Positions 35,284-44,233 of a stretch of 64,000 nt of DNA are shown here, piece by piece. Under the pieces are notes generated by a model that ran no database searches, was not told where the DNA came from, and saw only the letters and a program-made list of their open reading frames with translations. How positions within the stretch are numbered: the first letter of the stretch is position 1; every line of letters starts with the position of its first letter. The translations under genes and the position numbers were made by a program. Source of the stretch: Archangium sp. (GTDB taxonomy: Bacteria; Myxococcota; Myxococcia; Myxococcales; Myxococcaceae); assembly GCA_016792935.1 (NCBI GenBank), contig JAEUJS010000570.1, forward strand, positions 1 through 64,000, written 5' to 3'.

Positions 35284-36492
35284 TTACTTCTCGGGGTGCG
35301 GACCGGCGACGGCTTCGAGCTCGACCAGCGCACGCGCGAGATCGAGCTGCACCTCGAGTCGCTTGTGCTCGAGATCGATGGCCTGTCGATCCGCCGTGAG
35401 TAACAGCGTCGGATCCAACGAGCCCTCGCTCAACACACGCGCCTGCAACTGCCGATGCGACGCAATCGTCGTCTTGTAGTCGGCCTCGAACGTGCGCCAC
35501 CGGTCCCGCAGACCTTCCGCGCGCGCCGCGAGAATCTGCAGCTCGCTCTTCATCTGCGCCAACTCGGCATCGAGCTGCGCGCGATTGCGAACCGTCAACG
35601 CACGCGCGACATCGAGCTGCGGCGCCGGAGTCACCGCCAACGGCACCGTCAACCCCAACTGAAAGTCATGCGTGTACGGCGCCGGAGCGACCTCGGCGTT
35701 CTGCCGCAACCGCACCTGCACCTCGGGCCACGGCAACCGCTTCGCCGCCAGGTTCTTCTCGTTCGCTTCCGACGCGATGACCTTCGCGCGAATCGCTTCG
35801 AGCTTCGGGTGCTTCTCCAACCGCGCCTCGAGCTCGCTCATGTTCGGCAACGCGGGAGGCTCATCGCCCAGCACCGACGGCAGCGGATTCACCGGCTGCC
35901 CCACGAGGTACGCCACCGACTGCGCCGCCTTGAGCCCCGCGTTCTGCCAACGCAGTTGTTCCTGCCGCGCGTCGGTTTCTCCGAGCTGCGCGAGGTTCAA
36001 ATCAATCTGTGTGCCCTGCCCCTGCTCGAGCCGCTTCTTGAGCACCGTGAGGAGCTTGCGTCGCACCTCGACCGTGTCGCGCGCGAGCTTCTCGTGAGCG
36101 GCGGCTCCGGAGACATCGAGCCACGCGAGCCGCACGTCTCTCACGATGCGCCAGCTCAAGTCGGCGAGCTCGAGCCGCGACTGCAGCAACTTCGCTTCAG
36201 CCGAGTCGGTGCCGTTCTTCCATTCCCACGGATTCGGCGGACGCCACTGCAGCCCCGCGTACCAACGGAACTGCCCCGTCGGGATGTCCTGGACGTCGTT
36301 GAACTGCACGCGGAACTTCGGCATCTCCCAGTCGTGCGCCAGCGGCACCGACGAGCGCGCCACTTCGACCTCGAGCCGCAACACCTTCAGCTGTGCGTTG
36401 CCATCGAGCGCCAGCTTGAGCGCGTCGTCGAGCGTAACCTCCGAGGGAGCAGCAGCGAGGGCGAACAGCACCAGCACGCTAGAACTGCACAT
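35284..36492 (-). CDS. Outer membrane efflux protein (TolC family)
   Basis: The protein has 402 residues, with a signal peptide (MCSSSVLVLFALAAAPSE). The rest shows the TolC layout: two long heptad-rich helical hairpins (about 100-190 and 315-400) and a short strand region with QVRLRQNAEV between them. I chose ATG 36492 because the signal peptide begins there; it overlaps the stop of the HlyD-type gene by 14 bases. It would form the outer-membrane channel for that adaptor. It is the last gene of the nine-gene minus-strand operon. Confidence 0.88.
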   Translation of the reverse strand: MCSSSVLVLFALAAAPSEVTLDDALKLALDGNAQLKVLRLEVEVARSSVPLAHDWEMPKFRVQFNDVQDIPTGQFRWYAGLQWRPPNPWEWKNGTDSAEAKLLQSRLELADLSWRIVRDVRLAWLDVSGAAAHEKLARDTVEVRRKLLTVLKKRLEQGQGTQIDLNLAQLGETDARQEQLRWQNAGLKAAQSVAYLVGQPVNPLPSVLGDEPPALPNMSELEARLEKHPKLEAIRAKVIASEANEKNLAAKRLPWPEVQVRLRQNAEVAPAPYTHDFQLGLTVPLAVTPAPQLDVARALTVRNRAQLDAELAQMKSELQILAARAEGLRDRWRTFEADYKTTIASHRQLQARVLSEGSLDPTLLLTADRQAIDLEHKRLEVQLDLARALVELEAVAGPHPEK

Positions 36493-37504
36493 AGAGCCGC
36501 TCTCCTGCCTGCCAGTGCGAGTCGCCTTCGACCTTGATGACCGCGCGTCGTCCCCAGCGCGGCCACGACGGCGAGAGCCACGAACGCAGCGGCAGCTGTT
36601 CGACCGACGGTCCCACTTCGACCACGGTGCCTTTGATTTTCTCACTCCACAAACCGCGCGACGCGCGCACGGTGAGCGTCAAACCCGGAGCCAGACCACG
36701 CGCACGCTCTTCGGGAACCGTCGCGACGAGATGTCCCGGGCGACCGCGCACCAGCCGCAGCACCTCGACGCCCGAAGGAATGACGTCACCCACCGGATGC
36801 ACGAGCAACGACACGGTGCCGTCGACCGGCGCTCTGATTTCGTACTGCTCGACCTGGAAATCGAGTTGCGCGATGGCCGCCTGCTTCGCCTTCAACGCCT
36901 CACGAAACGGAGCGACCCGCGCTTCGGTCTGCGCGTCGAGCTGGGTGTTCTTGTTCGAGTACAGCTCGGGCATCTGCGCACGGCGGCGCTCGAACACCTG
37001 CACGCGCGCGGCAGCGGCGAGGTAGTTCCTCCGCACTTCTGTCTCCGTCGCGGCGTCGACCAGCTTCTCCGCGCGCAATCGCTCCACGCGCTCGAGCTCG
37101 GTCTTCAAGCTCGCGGCTTCCGAGCGCGCCGCAGACTCGTCGGCGAGCGCAGAAGACGAACGCAGCGTCGCATCGACGACCTGGGTGCGATTGATGGCGA
37201 GCTGCGCGTTCAAGTCGGCCTCGAGCTGCGCGAGCTCGTTCTTCGCGCGCTCCCGCTCGAGCCGAATGGCGCGGTCATCGAGGGTGAAGAGCACGTCGCC
37301 CTGCTTCACCGACTGACCGAGCGCCACGTTGACGGTGAGGATGCGGCCCGTCACCACCGGAGCGACGGCGTGCTCGATGCTCTCGGCGTACGCGGGAATC
37401 GCGGTGCCCGTGAGTCCTCCGCGGTCTTGAATCATGAAGAACCCGGCCGCGAAGAAGAGCGCGGCGACGAACAACTTCATCGTGATGTCGCGAGGGTTGC
37501 GCAT
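36479..37504 (-). CDS. HlyD-family membrane fusion protein
   Basis: The adaptor has 341 residues. An N-terminal membrane anchor (about 9-24) is followed by the first half of a barrel-sandwich (lipoyl) domain with VVTGRILTVNVALGQSVKQGD, a long coiled-coil hairpin (about 75-220) and the second half with YEIRAPVDGTVSLLVHPVGD. The C-terminal beta domain ends in QAGERLYVQF. It should bridge an inner-membrane partner to the TolC-type channel. No ABC or RND pump gene is next to it; the neighbouring membrane gene is DUF4956. The gap to that gene is 6 bases. Confidence 0.92.
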   Translation of the reverse strand: MRNPRDITMKLFVAALFFAAGFFMIQDRGGLTGTAIPAYAESIEHAVAPVVTGRILTVNVALGQSVKQGDVLFTLDDRAIRLERERAKNELAQLEADLNAQLAINRTQVVDATLRSSSALADESAARSEAASLKTELERVERLRAEKLVDAATETEVRRNYLAAAARVQVFERRRAQMPELYSNKNTQLDAQTEARVAPFREALKAKQAAIAQLDFQVEQYEIRAPVDGTVSLLVHPVGDVIPSGVEVLRLVRGRPGHLVATVPEERARGLAPGLTLTVRASRGLWSEKIKGTVVEVGPSVEQLPLRSWLSPSWPRWGRRAVIKVEGDSHWQAGERLYVQF

Positions 37505-37510
37505 GCGCGT

Positions 37511-38161
37511 TCAGACTTCGAGCGAGTCGTCCTGCAGCAAGAGCGAAGCGTCGGCCGCTCCCACGTTCGGCAGCTCAGCGAGCAGCGCCGCCTGCGCCGG
37601 AGGGCCCGAGAGCCGCAGCTGCCACGTCTGCTCCGCGCCACCATCGGTTCCGAGCGAGCGCGACGAAGAGAGCATCGCGCGCGAGGTGTGCCTGGCGAGC
37701 ACCGCGGGCAACGAGGTCAGCGCCGTGGCGTTCACCTTCACGCGCAGCACGGCGGACACGCCGCGACGAGAGCCGAAGTCAGAAAACGTCTGAAAGAGAA
37801 TGGCGACGCTGAAGAGACCGGTCGACAGCAGCGCGATGCTCCACGCCCCGACGCCGCACGCGACGCCGACGGCGAGCGTCATGAACACGAACATCAGGTC
37901 GCGCGTGTCCTTGATGGTGCTGCGCATCTGCACGAGGTTGACGGCGCCGAAGATGCCGATGCCGCGCGCGATGGAATCGCCGACGCACAACATGACCGCG
38001 GCGCTCGCGAGGCCCGACAGCGCAATCGTCTGCGCGAAGCCCTTCAGGTACGAAACGCCCTGGTAGGTCGCGGTGTAGAGCGCGGACAACGCGAACGAGA
38101 GGCCGAGGGCCAGCGCGAGGCTGGACGCGGCCGTGATGATGTCGAAGTCACCCGGATTCAT
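37511..38161 (-). CDS. DUF4956-family membrane protein
   Basis: The protein has 216 residues. Four hydrophobic segments occupy the first 125 residues, with GIGIFGAVNLVQMRSTIKDTRDLMFVF-like arrangement (the Arg-Ser-x-x-Lys-Asp-x-Arg-Asp loop is the family hallmark), followed by a cytoplasmic ferredoxin-like domain of about 90 residues. DUF4956 genes usually stand next to VTC-domain and CotH-kinase genes. Here VTC is directly upstream across a 73-base gap that contains CTGATCAT and may hold an internal promoter. Confidence 0.88.
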   Translation of the reverse strand: MNPGDFDIITAASSLALALGLSFALSALYTATYQGVSYLKGFAQTIALSGLASAAVMLCVGDSIARGIGIFGAVNLVQMRSTIKDTRDLMFVFMTLAVGVACGVGAWSIALLSTGLFSVAILFQTFSDFGSRRGVSAVLRVKVNATALTSLPAVLARHTSRAMLSSSRSLGTDGGAEQTWQLRLSGPPAQAALLAELPNVGAADASLLLQDDSLEV

Positions 38162-38234
38162 GCGTGAGTCACGTCATTGTGTCAGCGGAATGCGAGGACT
38201 GATCATTTCTGGCCGAATCATATTGCTGCTCGCT

Positions 38235-39029
38235 TCAGGCGGCGTCGCTCGCGAAGAATGGGTCTCGACGCGCCTCGATGGCCGCTGCGACGTATTTGCT
38301 GAATGAAAGGCGGTACGGCCCCAGAATCTGCACGACCTGCCCGAGCCACCACGGCCGCGACTCACGGAACTTCACCTCGACGAGTCCCTTCGGCTTGTCG
38401 TCTCCACCGCCGATGTGGCGCCACAGCCCCTCGCGCGGAGTCAGAAACGACGGCCCCCGCGTCGGCTGCCACGCGATGTCGGTGTCCACCGTGAGTCGCA
38501 CGTCGATGTCCTTCTCCACTGCGCGGTACGCCGCTCTCTTCGCCCGCACCAACAGCTTCGGCTCTGCCTGACACCGCAGCGCGAGATATTGGAAATTCTG
38601 CATCGCCTCGTTGCCCGCCACCGAGGGAGGCAACGTCTGCGCGAGGTCGGGGATGAACTTCACGCTGTCTTCCAGCCCGAGCACCGCGCGCTTCTTCATC
38701 ACCACCAGGTTCTGGCGGCGCTTGATTTCGAAGAAGCAGTCGCCCTTCGGCTCGAGCCCGTAATACCGGACGCGCAGCTTGATGCGGTCAGGCGAGCCGC
38801 TGACGTGTTGCTCGAGAAACGTGAAGCGCGGCGAATCGAAGTACAGCGAGGTGTTCACCTGCGACGCACCGGTCTTTCCGGGCTCCCGCCCCTCGGCCAG
38901 GACCTTCTGCTTCGCGACCTCGTCTTCCTGCATGAAGCCGTCGAGCACACCGAGCGCCGCTTCGATGCGCGACATCGGCGCGAGGTATTTGAACTCGAAC
39001 CGCTCGAAGCGTTGAACCGACTCGCTCAT
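38235..39029 (-). CDS. VTC-domain polyphosphate-polymerase-like protein
   Basis: The protein has 264 residues and consists of one VTC tunnel domain. The order of conserved basic and acidic residues is clear: RFEFKYLA, NTSLYFDSP, IKLRVRYYG, FFEIKRR, a Lys-rich helix, GLVEVKF and SFSKYVAA. In yeast this fold makes polyphosphate from ATP; in bacteria VTC genes sit with DUF4956 and CotH-type kinases and their product is less certain. It starts at ATG 39029, 4 bases after the dikinase-like lipoprotein gene, so the two are almost surely co-expressed. Confidence 0.92.
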   Translation of the reverse strand: MSESVQRFERFEFKYLAPMSRIEAALGVLDGFMQEDEVAKQKVLAEGREPGKTGASQVNTSLYFDSPRFTFLEQHVSGSPDRIKLRVRYYGLEPKGDCFFEIKRRQNLVVMKKRAVLGLEDSVKFIPDLAQTLPPSVAGNEAMQNFQYLALRCQAEPKLLVRAKRAAYRAVEKDIDVRLTVDTDIAWQPTRGPSFLTPREGLWRHIGGGDDKPKGLVEVKFRESRPWWLGQVVQILGPYRLSFSKYVAAAIEARRDPFFASDAA

Positions 39030-39033
39030 GCGC

Positions 39034-41076
39034 TCACTGGCCCCGGCCCGGGTATGGCCGCGCTTGCTTGATGTAGAGCGTGGGGCTCGCGGGCGTCGCG
39101 TCGTCGTCGAACTTGAACTCCACGTCCATCGCGTACCAACCCAGATTGCCCGCCGCCGGCCCGTACGCCGCGCTGAAGCGCTTGTGAATCGCGTCGAGCG
39201 CGCGCCCCAGTTGGTAGGTCTGCGTGGTGGTCAGCACGTTGGTGTTGGGCGCGATGAGGTTGCTGTGCGCGAGGAAGGTGATGGGCTGGTTGGGCTGCGA
39301 GAAATAATAGAGGAATTGATCAGACGTGACGCCAGGGGGCGGAGCGACGACCTCGGCGTCACCTCCGTATTGAACGTTCACATAGAACGCAGGGTCGAGG
39401 CCCGCCGCGTCGAAGGGATTCGCGGTGACGGCGACGCCGTTCGCCTCTTCGTCGGGGAAGTTGGTGTGAATCAACAACGCCATGCCGACGCTGAATTGAT
39501 CAATCCCGTAGAAGTTGCGCTCTTCGAAGGTGCGGAAGCTCCACGCGCTGGCGTACGTCTGGCGAATCGCGTCGAGCACGTCGGGCACGTCGAGCGGGTC
39601 TCCGGTGTGTGACTCGTAACAACCCGCGCACGGAAACCCCTCGAGGTCTTCGGAGTTGGTCGAGGTGCGGAAGCGCAGCTTCTTCCCCGCGTACGTCGCG
39701 GTCGCGGCCTTGGCCAAAATCGCGTCGACGAGCGTCTGCCGCACCGTGCCCGCCATGATGGCCGTGTGCAGCTCGTTCAACTTCTGTACCCGCACCGCCG
39801 AGTCCGTGCGGAACGCGGGGTCAGCGAGGTAGCCCTGCACCAGCGTGTAGAGCCCGTTGTCCTGCATGAACTCGTCGTAGTGCTTCATCGGCACCACGAA
39901 GGCGGGCTTCACCGGCACCGTCGCGTCTCCGATGCGCTTGAGAATCGAGTACTGCGCGGCCTTGCCACCGTACGCGCGCGCCGAGTCCTTCAACGCCGCA
40001 CGCAATGTTCCACCATCGGTCGGGTCCGGCGTGCAGTCTTCGACGTCAAACAACCCACTCGGCCCGAGGTCCAACGGCGGCAACACCACCGGCGTCGGTT
40101 GATTCGCCAGCCAGAACGCTTCGGCTTCGGCCTGCGTCACTTCGACGGCGCTCCACTCGAGCGCACCGACCGTGAGCTTCACGAGTTTTCCGTCGAGCGC
40201 GCGCAGCGTCGCGTTGGTCAGCGCGGCCTTGAGGCCCATGTTCGGTGTGCCGCGATTCGCGGAGAGCACGTTGATGTGAGACAGCGGCGTCTGGAAGGTC
40301 TGCGTGACGAGCCCGCGCACCACCGAGATGTCGTTGGGCGCTTCATCGAGCACCAGGATGTCCTGACTCGACGGCGGACTGGCCGACACTTCAGCCGCGG
40401 TCGAGAACCGCAACCGGCCCACTCCGGTCGCGAGCGTCAGCGGCTGGTAGTCGATGCCCGCATAGAGCTCGTCGGTGGTCATGATGCGAATCGACGACGG
40501 CAACTTCTTCGCCTCGAGCGCGATGGCGTCGGACGTCGGGTGGAAGACGAGCTGCGCGCCGAAGTACGAGTGCTCGCGCACCGCTTCGAACAACGTCTGC
40601 ATCATCGTCGCGCTCGCCGTGTCGTACGGAGAGAACTCCAGCGCGAAGACCTGCGGGCCCTCGTAGTAGCTGACGGCCGCGAGGATGAAGCGGCGGTCGG
40701 GCGAGAAGTACTCCGTCTGGTTGAACTGCGAGAGCGCAGGCACGACGGGCAACGCTCCGCCCGAGAGATGCGTCGACACGAACTCGTAGTGCACCTGGTA
40801 CATCACGCTGTTCTGGAAATAGAGCGCGTTGGAATCGGCGGTATCGAGCACCACCTTCACCGAGCGCGCTCCGGGGATGCTGGCGCTCACCGGCACCGAC
40901 GCGAGCACGGTGTAATCGGTGAGGCAGCCGAGCTCGCGCAACGATTCGGGAGATGCAGTGGTCGCCGCGCATTCCCACGCGCGCGACGGGCCCGCATCGA
41001 CACCGCCATCAGCGTTCATCGGCGCGCTGCACGCCGACAGAACAAGACAACACAGAGAGAGACTCTTGAAATTCAT
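39034..41076 (-). CDS. Lipoprotein with phosphohistidine-swivel and ATP-grasp domains (PPDK/GWD-like)
   Basis: The protein has 680 residues, with a lipobox LVLSAC (Cys 16), so it is predicted outside the cytoplasm. Residues 230-320 resemble the phosphohistidine domain of dikinases, with the candidate His 267 in PLSHINVLSAN. Residues 365-675 resemble the ATP-grasp domain of pyruvate phosphate dikinase and glucan water dikinase: GGKAAQYSILK, RFRTSTNSEDLEGFPCAGCYES near 468-489, VGMALLIHTNF, a TANP turn, and IKQARPY at the end. The swivel domain before the ATP-grasp domain, and the lack of a PEP barrel, match the glucan/phosphoglucan water dikinase order rather than PPDK. ATG 41076 overlaps the upstream stop (ATGA). 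Confidence 0.85.
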   Translation of the reverse strand: MNFKSLSLCCLVLSACSAPMNADGGVDAGPSRAWECAATTASPESLRELGCLTDYTVLASVPVSASIPGARSVKVVLDTADSNALYFQNSVMYQVHYEFVSTHLSGGALPVVPALSQFNQTEYFSPDRRFILAAVSYYEGPQVFALEFSPYDTASATMMQTLFEAVREHSYFGAQLVFHPTSDAIALEAKKLPSSIRIMTTDELYAGIDYQPLTLATGVGRLRFSTAAEVSASPPSSQDILVLDEAPNDISVVRGLVTQTFQTPLSHINVLSANRGTPNMGLKAALTNATLRALDGKLVKLTVGALEWSAVEVTQAEAEAFWLANQPTPVVLPPLDLGPSGLFDVEDCTPDPTDGGTLRAALKDSARAYGGKAAQYSILKRIGDATVPVKPAFVVPMKHYDEFMQDNGLYTLVQGYLADPAFRTDSAVRVQKLNELHTAIMAGTVRQTLVDAILAKAATATYAGKKLRFRTSTNSEDLEGFPCAGCYESHTGDPLDVPDVLDAIRQTYASAWSFRTFEERNFYGIDQFSVGMALLIHTNFPDEEANGVAVTANPFDAAGLDPAFYVNVQYGGDAEVVAPPPGVTSDQFLYYFSQPNQPITFLAHSNLIAPNTNVLTTTQTYQLGRALDAIHKRFSAAYGPAAGNLGWYAMDVEFKFDDDATPASPTLYIKQARPYPGRGQ

Positions 41077-42272
41077 GGCGTCAACGCAAAGCAATAGAAC
41101 CCGCCGTACCCGCCGCCGCTGCCGACGGTGGGGTCATTCGGGTTGGGCGGCCCCATCTCGACGAGGTTCACGCCCGCGCCACAGCCGGCCTCGGTGAGCG
41201 CGTTCATCCAGTTCTGGCCCGAGGGCGCAGGCCACGAGTGACCGACGCGCGGACGCCCGGTGACGCTCGGGTTGGTGCTGTTGGTGGTCCACGACTGGCA
41301 GTTGAAGCTCAGCGTGGTCATGGAGCTCGTGTACCGCTGGCCCGAGCTGTTGGTGCCGGTGAGCATGTCGTGGTTGTCGACCTGCGTTCCGTCAGGCGCG
41401 TGGTTGAGCACGCCGTCTTCGTTGGGGAGGTCGTTGCAGATGGTCGTGTTGCAGCCCGTCGGTCGCGTGGTGAGCGCGTTCGCGAGCGTCATCGCGAAGA
41501 CGCGGCCGTTGCGGTCGTACCAGGGGCCGTTGCCGATGCGGTCGCGCGCGTGCACCACGCCGCCGTCTTCGCCTTGATCCGCCGAGAGGAACGCGCGCCA
41601 GCCCTTCGCGCCGGCGCCGGGCATCGAGAACTCGGCGACCTCGGTGCAAATCTTGTCCGCGCCACGCAGGCCCGCGCCGAGCCCCGTCTCGCCGTAGCGC
41701 AAGTCGCCACCGAAGCCGTTCGCCGAGCCAGAGAGCCGCTGAATCGCCGCGTAGCTGACGACGAAGAAGCTGAAGTTCGGGAGCGCACCACCACCGCCCG
41801 TCGCACCGCCACCGCCCGTCGCTCCACCACCGCCAGTTGCCGAGCCACCACCAGTCGCAGCGCCGCCGCCCGTCGCACCGCCACCACCCGTCGCGCCGCC
41901 ACCCGTTCCACCGCCCGTGACTCCGCCTCCACCGCTTGCCGCGCCGCCGCCGGTCGCAGCGCCACCGCCGGTCGCTGCACCGCCGCCGTTCGCCGCGCCA
42001 CCACCACTCGCCGCGCCGCCACCGTTGCCGCCGCCCGTACCCGTCGCGACGCATCGCTGCGTGACGCACGTCTGCGCGAAGAGCGCGCAGTTCACGCACG
42101 TGTTGCCGCTCGAGCCGCACGCCGTCGCCAGCGTGCCGCCGACGCACTCGTTGCCATCACAGCAACCGGTCGCGCAGTTCTGCGGAGTGCACGAGCCCGT
42201 CGGTGTTCCACACGACGCAGTGACGACGCCAAACGCCAGACCAACGCACGCTGCGAAGACGATTCGGTTCAT
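41073..42272 (-). CDS. Lipoprotein with Gly-rich tether and endostatin-like domain
   Basis: The protein has 399 residues. I chose ATG 42272 since it starts a lipoprotein signal (about 21 residues, ending VTASC). A Cys-rich segment (about ten Cys, to residue 75) is followed by about 80 residues of GGGAAT/GGGSAT units. The C-terminal 210 residues resemble the endostatin/NC10 (C-type-lectin-like) fold: GLRGADKIC, WRAFLSAD, DRIGNGPWYDRNGRVFA, GHSWP and the ending YGGFYCFA. A paralogue lies directly upstream. It may bind polysaccharide or matrix; that is inference from the fold. Confidence 0.78.
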   Translation of the reverse strand: MNRIVFAACVGLAFGVVTASCGTPTGSCTPQNCATGCCDGNECVGGTLATACGSSGNTCVNCALFAQTCVTQRCVATGTGGGNGGGAASGGGAANGGGAATGGGAATGGGAASGGGGVTGGGTGGGATGGGGATGGGAATGGGSATGGGGATGGGGATGGGGALPNFSFFVVSYAAIQRLSGSANGFGGDLRYGETGLGAGLRGADKICTEVAEFSMPGAGAKGWRAFLSADQGEDGGVVHARDRIGNGPWYDRNGRVFAMTLANALTTRPTGCNTTICNDLPNEDGVLNHAPDGTQVDNHDMLTGTNSSGQRYTSSMTTLSFNCQSWTTNSTNPSVTGRPRVGHSWPAPSGQNWMNALTEAGCGAGVNLVEMGPPNPNDPTVGSGGGYGGFYCFALTP

Positions 42273-42282
42273 TGAAGAAGAC

Positions 42283-43254
42283 TCAGGGGGTGAGTGCGAA
42301 GCAGTAGATGCCGCCGTAGCCGCCAGCGCCACCGACGGTGACCGAGCCCATGCCGCCGCCCGTGTCCATGATGTTCACGCCAGCCGCGCAGCCGGGCACG
42401 CGATGCGCCGACATCCAATGCGCGGCGTCGTTGCTGGTCTGCGTTCCACGCGGCCACGAGTGACCGGCCATCGGCCGTGGGCTGCCGGTGGTGCTGGTGC
42501 TCGTCCAGTCGCTGCAGGTCTGACCATCGGCCTGCAGCAGGCCCATGGTGTCGCTGCCGGTCATGGTGTCGTGGTTGTCGATGACCGTTCCGTTGGGCGC
42601 GTGGTTCGGCACGCCGTCTTCATTCGGCAGGTCGCGCGCGATGGCGGTGTTCGCTCCCGTCGGTCGCTGCGTGAGCAGATCGCTCTTCGTCATCGCGACG
42701 ACGCGGCCGAGGCGGTCGTACCAGGGACCGCTGCCGATGCGGTCGATGGCGTTGACGCGCTGACCGTTGGCGTCGGCGTTGACGCTCAAGAACGCGCGCC
42801 ACTGCTTCACCGAGCTGCCGGGCATGCTCCGCTCCGCGATGGTCTCGCAGATTTTGTCCGCGCCGCGCAGGCCGGCGCCGGCGCCGGTCTCTCCGAAGCG
42901 CAGGTCACCGCCGAAGCCGTTGCTGCTGTTCGCGAGCTGAAGCATCGCGGCCATGCTGGTGACGAAGAAGCTGAAGTTGGGGAGCGTGCCCGCGTCGGCG
43001 CTGCCTCCACCCGTCGCGCTCCCGCCGCCCGTCGCGCTGCCGCCGCCCGTCGCGCTGCCGCCGCCCGTCGCGGAGCCACCGCCCGTCGCGGAGCCACCGC
43101 CCGTCGCGGAGCCACCACCCGTCGCGCCACCGCCCGCGCTCGAGCCGCCTCCGGTCGCAGAGGAGCCGCCGCCCGCGCCGCCATCTTCTGAGGCAACGAC
43201 CGCGTCACACGCGCTGATCACCACGCTGATCAACACCACGGCTCGAAGGCGCAT
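42283..43254 (-). CDS. Lipoprotein with Gly-rich tether and endostatin-like domain (paralogue)
   Basis: The protein has 323 residues. The start ATG 43254 is preferred over GTG 43257 because GGAG lies about 6 bases ahead of the ATG. A lipobox VVISAC leads to a tether of GGGSAT units (about 30-85), then an endostatin-like domain with GLRGADKIC, WRAFLSVN, DRIGSGPWYDRLGRVVA and YGGIYCFA. It is closely related to the next gene's product but lacks its Cys-rich segment, so a tandem duplication followed by change of the N-terminus is likely. Confidence 0.8.
   Translation of the reverse strand: MRLRAVVLISVVISACDAVVASEDGGAGGGSSATGGGSSAGGGATGGGSATGGGSATGGGSATGGGSATGGGSATGGGSATGGGSADAGTLPNFSFFVTSMAAMLQLANSSNGFGGDLRFGETGAGAGLRGADKICETIAERSMPGSSVKQWRAFLSVNADANGQRVNAIDRIGSGPWYDRLGRVVAMTKSDLLTQRPTGANTAIARDLPNEDGVPNHAPNGTVIDNHDTMTGSDTMGLLQADGQTCSDWTSTSTTGSPRPMAGHSWPRGTQTSNDAAHWMSAHRVPGCAAGVNIMDTGGGMGSVTVGGAGGYGGIYCFALTP
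43010..43130 (-). repeat. In-frame 18-base tandem repeat encoding GGGSAT
   Basis: About seven head-to-tail units with small third-position changes encode the tether of the endostatin-like lipoprotein. A less regular relative, mixing GGGAAT, GGGGAT and GGGSAT units, lies at about 41785-42025 in the paralogous gene. Confidence 0.75.
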
Positions 43255-43264
43255 CACGCTCTCC

Positions 43265-44233
43265 TCACTGACAGCGAAGATCCGTCTGACACGTCTGACC
43301 CATCGGGCACTCGGAGTCGTCGGTGCACGACGTGAGCCCCGGAATCGTGAGCCCCACTTCGGTTCCTGACACGACCTTGAAGTCCACGCGACCGGTGGAC
43401 GACTTCTTGATGCGGCGCACCTTCATGGTCGGGAAGCCCGACACGCCGAGGTTGATCAACCGCGTGGTGAGCGTGCCGCCGATGGTGAGCGAGCCGTCGT
43501 CAGCGGTGTCGCAGAGAATCTGTCCGCGCAGGCCGCCGTGGTGGCTGATGTCGATCTCCACTTCGATGCGCGCGGCGGTGGCGGTGCTCCCCGCGGTCCA
43601 CTGCAAGTCGAGCGCGGTGTTCGGAGCGAGCGCCCACGTGCCGGCATCACTCGCCTGCGAGAGCGTGATGGGCGCGACGCCGGTGCCGACGACGGTGAAC
43701 GGACCGACCGCGCCGCTGCCCGACGCGGTGACGCCGAGCAGTGCGCCATCGGTGAACGGAGGAATCGAGAGCGTCACGCTCGCCGGCGCCTGGTAGCCGT
43801 TGTTGATGGGCGTCATCTCGAACGGCGTGACGACGCCGCCGACGAGCAAGCCGCTGGCGCTCAAGGTGCCCATGTTGCGCGAGGTCGGGTACGCCTGACA
43901 CACGTTGTCTTCGACGCACGCCGCGCTGCCACCACACGGCGTCGCGCAGAACGGAACGCGCGGGGTCTCGACGCGGCAGTCTCCGTCGACGAGATCAGCG
44001 GTGAAGAGGGTCGTGAGTGGAGTCGGCCCGTCGTAGACCTTGCCGAAGAACGACGACGAGTCTCCGAACTGCGAGACGGTGTGGAGAATCTGCAACGTGC
44101 CGACCACCTGCCCTGCGTCGGTCGTCATCATCGTTCCTGCGTCGCTGCCAGCGTCGGTTCCGGCGTCGGTGCCCGAGGGCGTACCGCACGCGCTGATCAA
44201 CACCACGCCGGCGGCAATGACTTCAAGGCGCAT
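43265..44233 (-). CDS. Lipoprotein of unknown function with Cys-rich ends
   Basis: The protein has 322 residues. The lipobox is VLISAC. A short Asp/Ala/Gly/Thr linker follows, then a beta-rich region with CATPCGGSAACVEDNVC (about 95-112) and a C-terminal CTDDSECPMGQTCQTDLRC motif that is a known Cys-rich repeat of myxobacterial surface proteins. The middle (about 130-290) resembles an immunoglobulin or jelly-roll-like beta domain. The gene starts inside the end of the lamin-tail gene (11-base overlap) and is followed by the endostatin-like pair. Confidence 0.75.
   Translation of the reverse strand: MRLEVIAAGVVLISACGTPSGTDAGTDAGSDAGTMMTTDAGQVVGTLQILHTVSQFGDSSSFFGKVYDGPTPLTTLFTADLVDGDCRVETPRVPFCATPCGGSAACVEDNVCQAYPTSRNMGTLSASGLLVGGVVTPFEMTPINNGYQAPASVTLSIPPFTDGALLGVTASGSGAVGPFTVVGTGVAPITLSQASDAGTWALAPNTALDLQWTAGSTATAARIEVEIDISHHGGLRGQILCDTADDGSLTIGGTLTTRLINLGVSGFPTMKVRRIKKSSTGRVDFKVVSGTEVGLTIPGLTSCTDDSECPMGQTCQTDLRCQ

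Noticed and set aside
39034-41076. Plain PEP synthase or pyruvate phosphate dikinase
   Set aside because: There is no PEP-binding barrel, the swivel domain precedes the ATP-grasp domain and a lipobox is present.
42283-43254. Collagen-like Gly-X-Y region next to an endostatin-like domain
   Set aside because: The GGGSAT unit does not keep Gly at every third place, so no collagen triple helix is expected, despite the tempting parallel with collagen XVIII.
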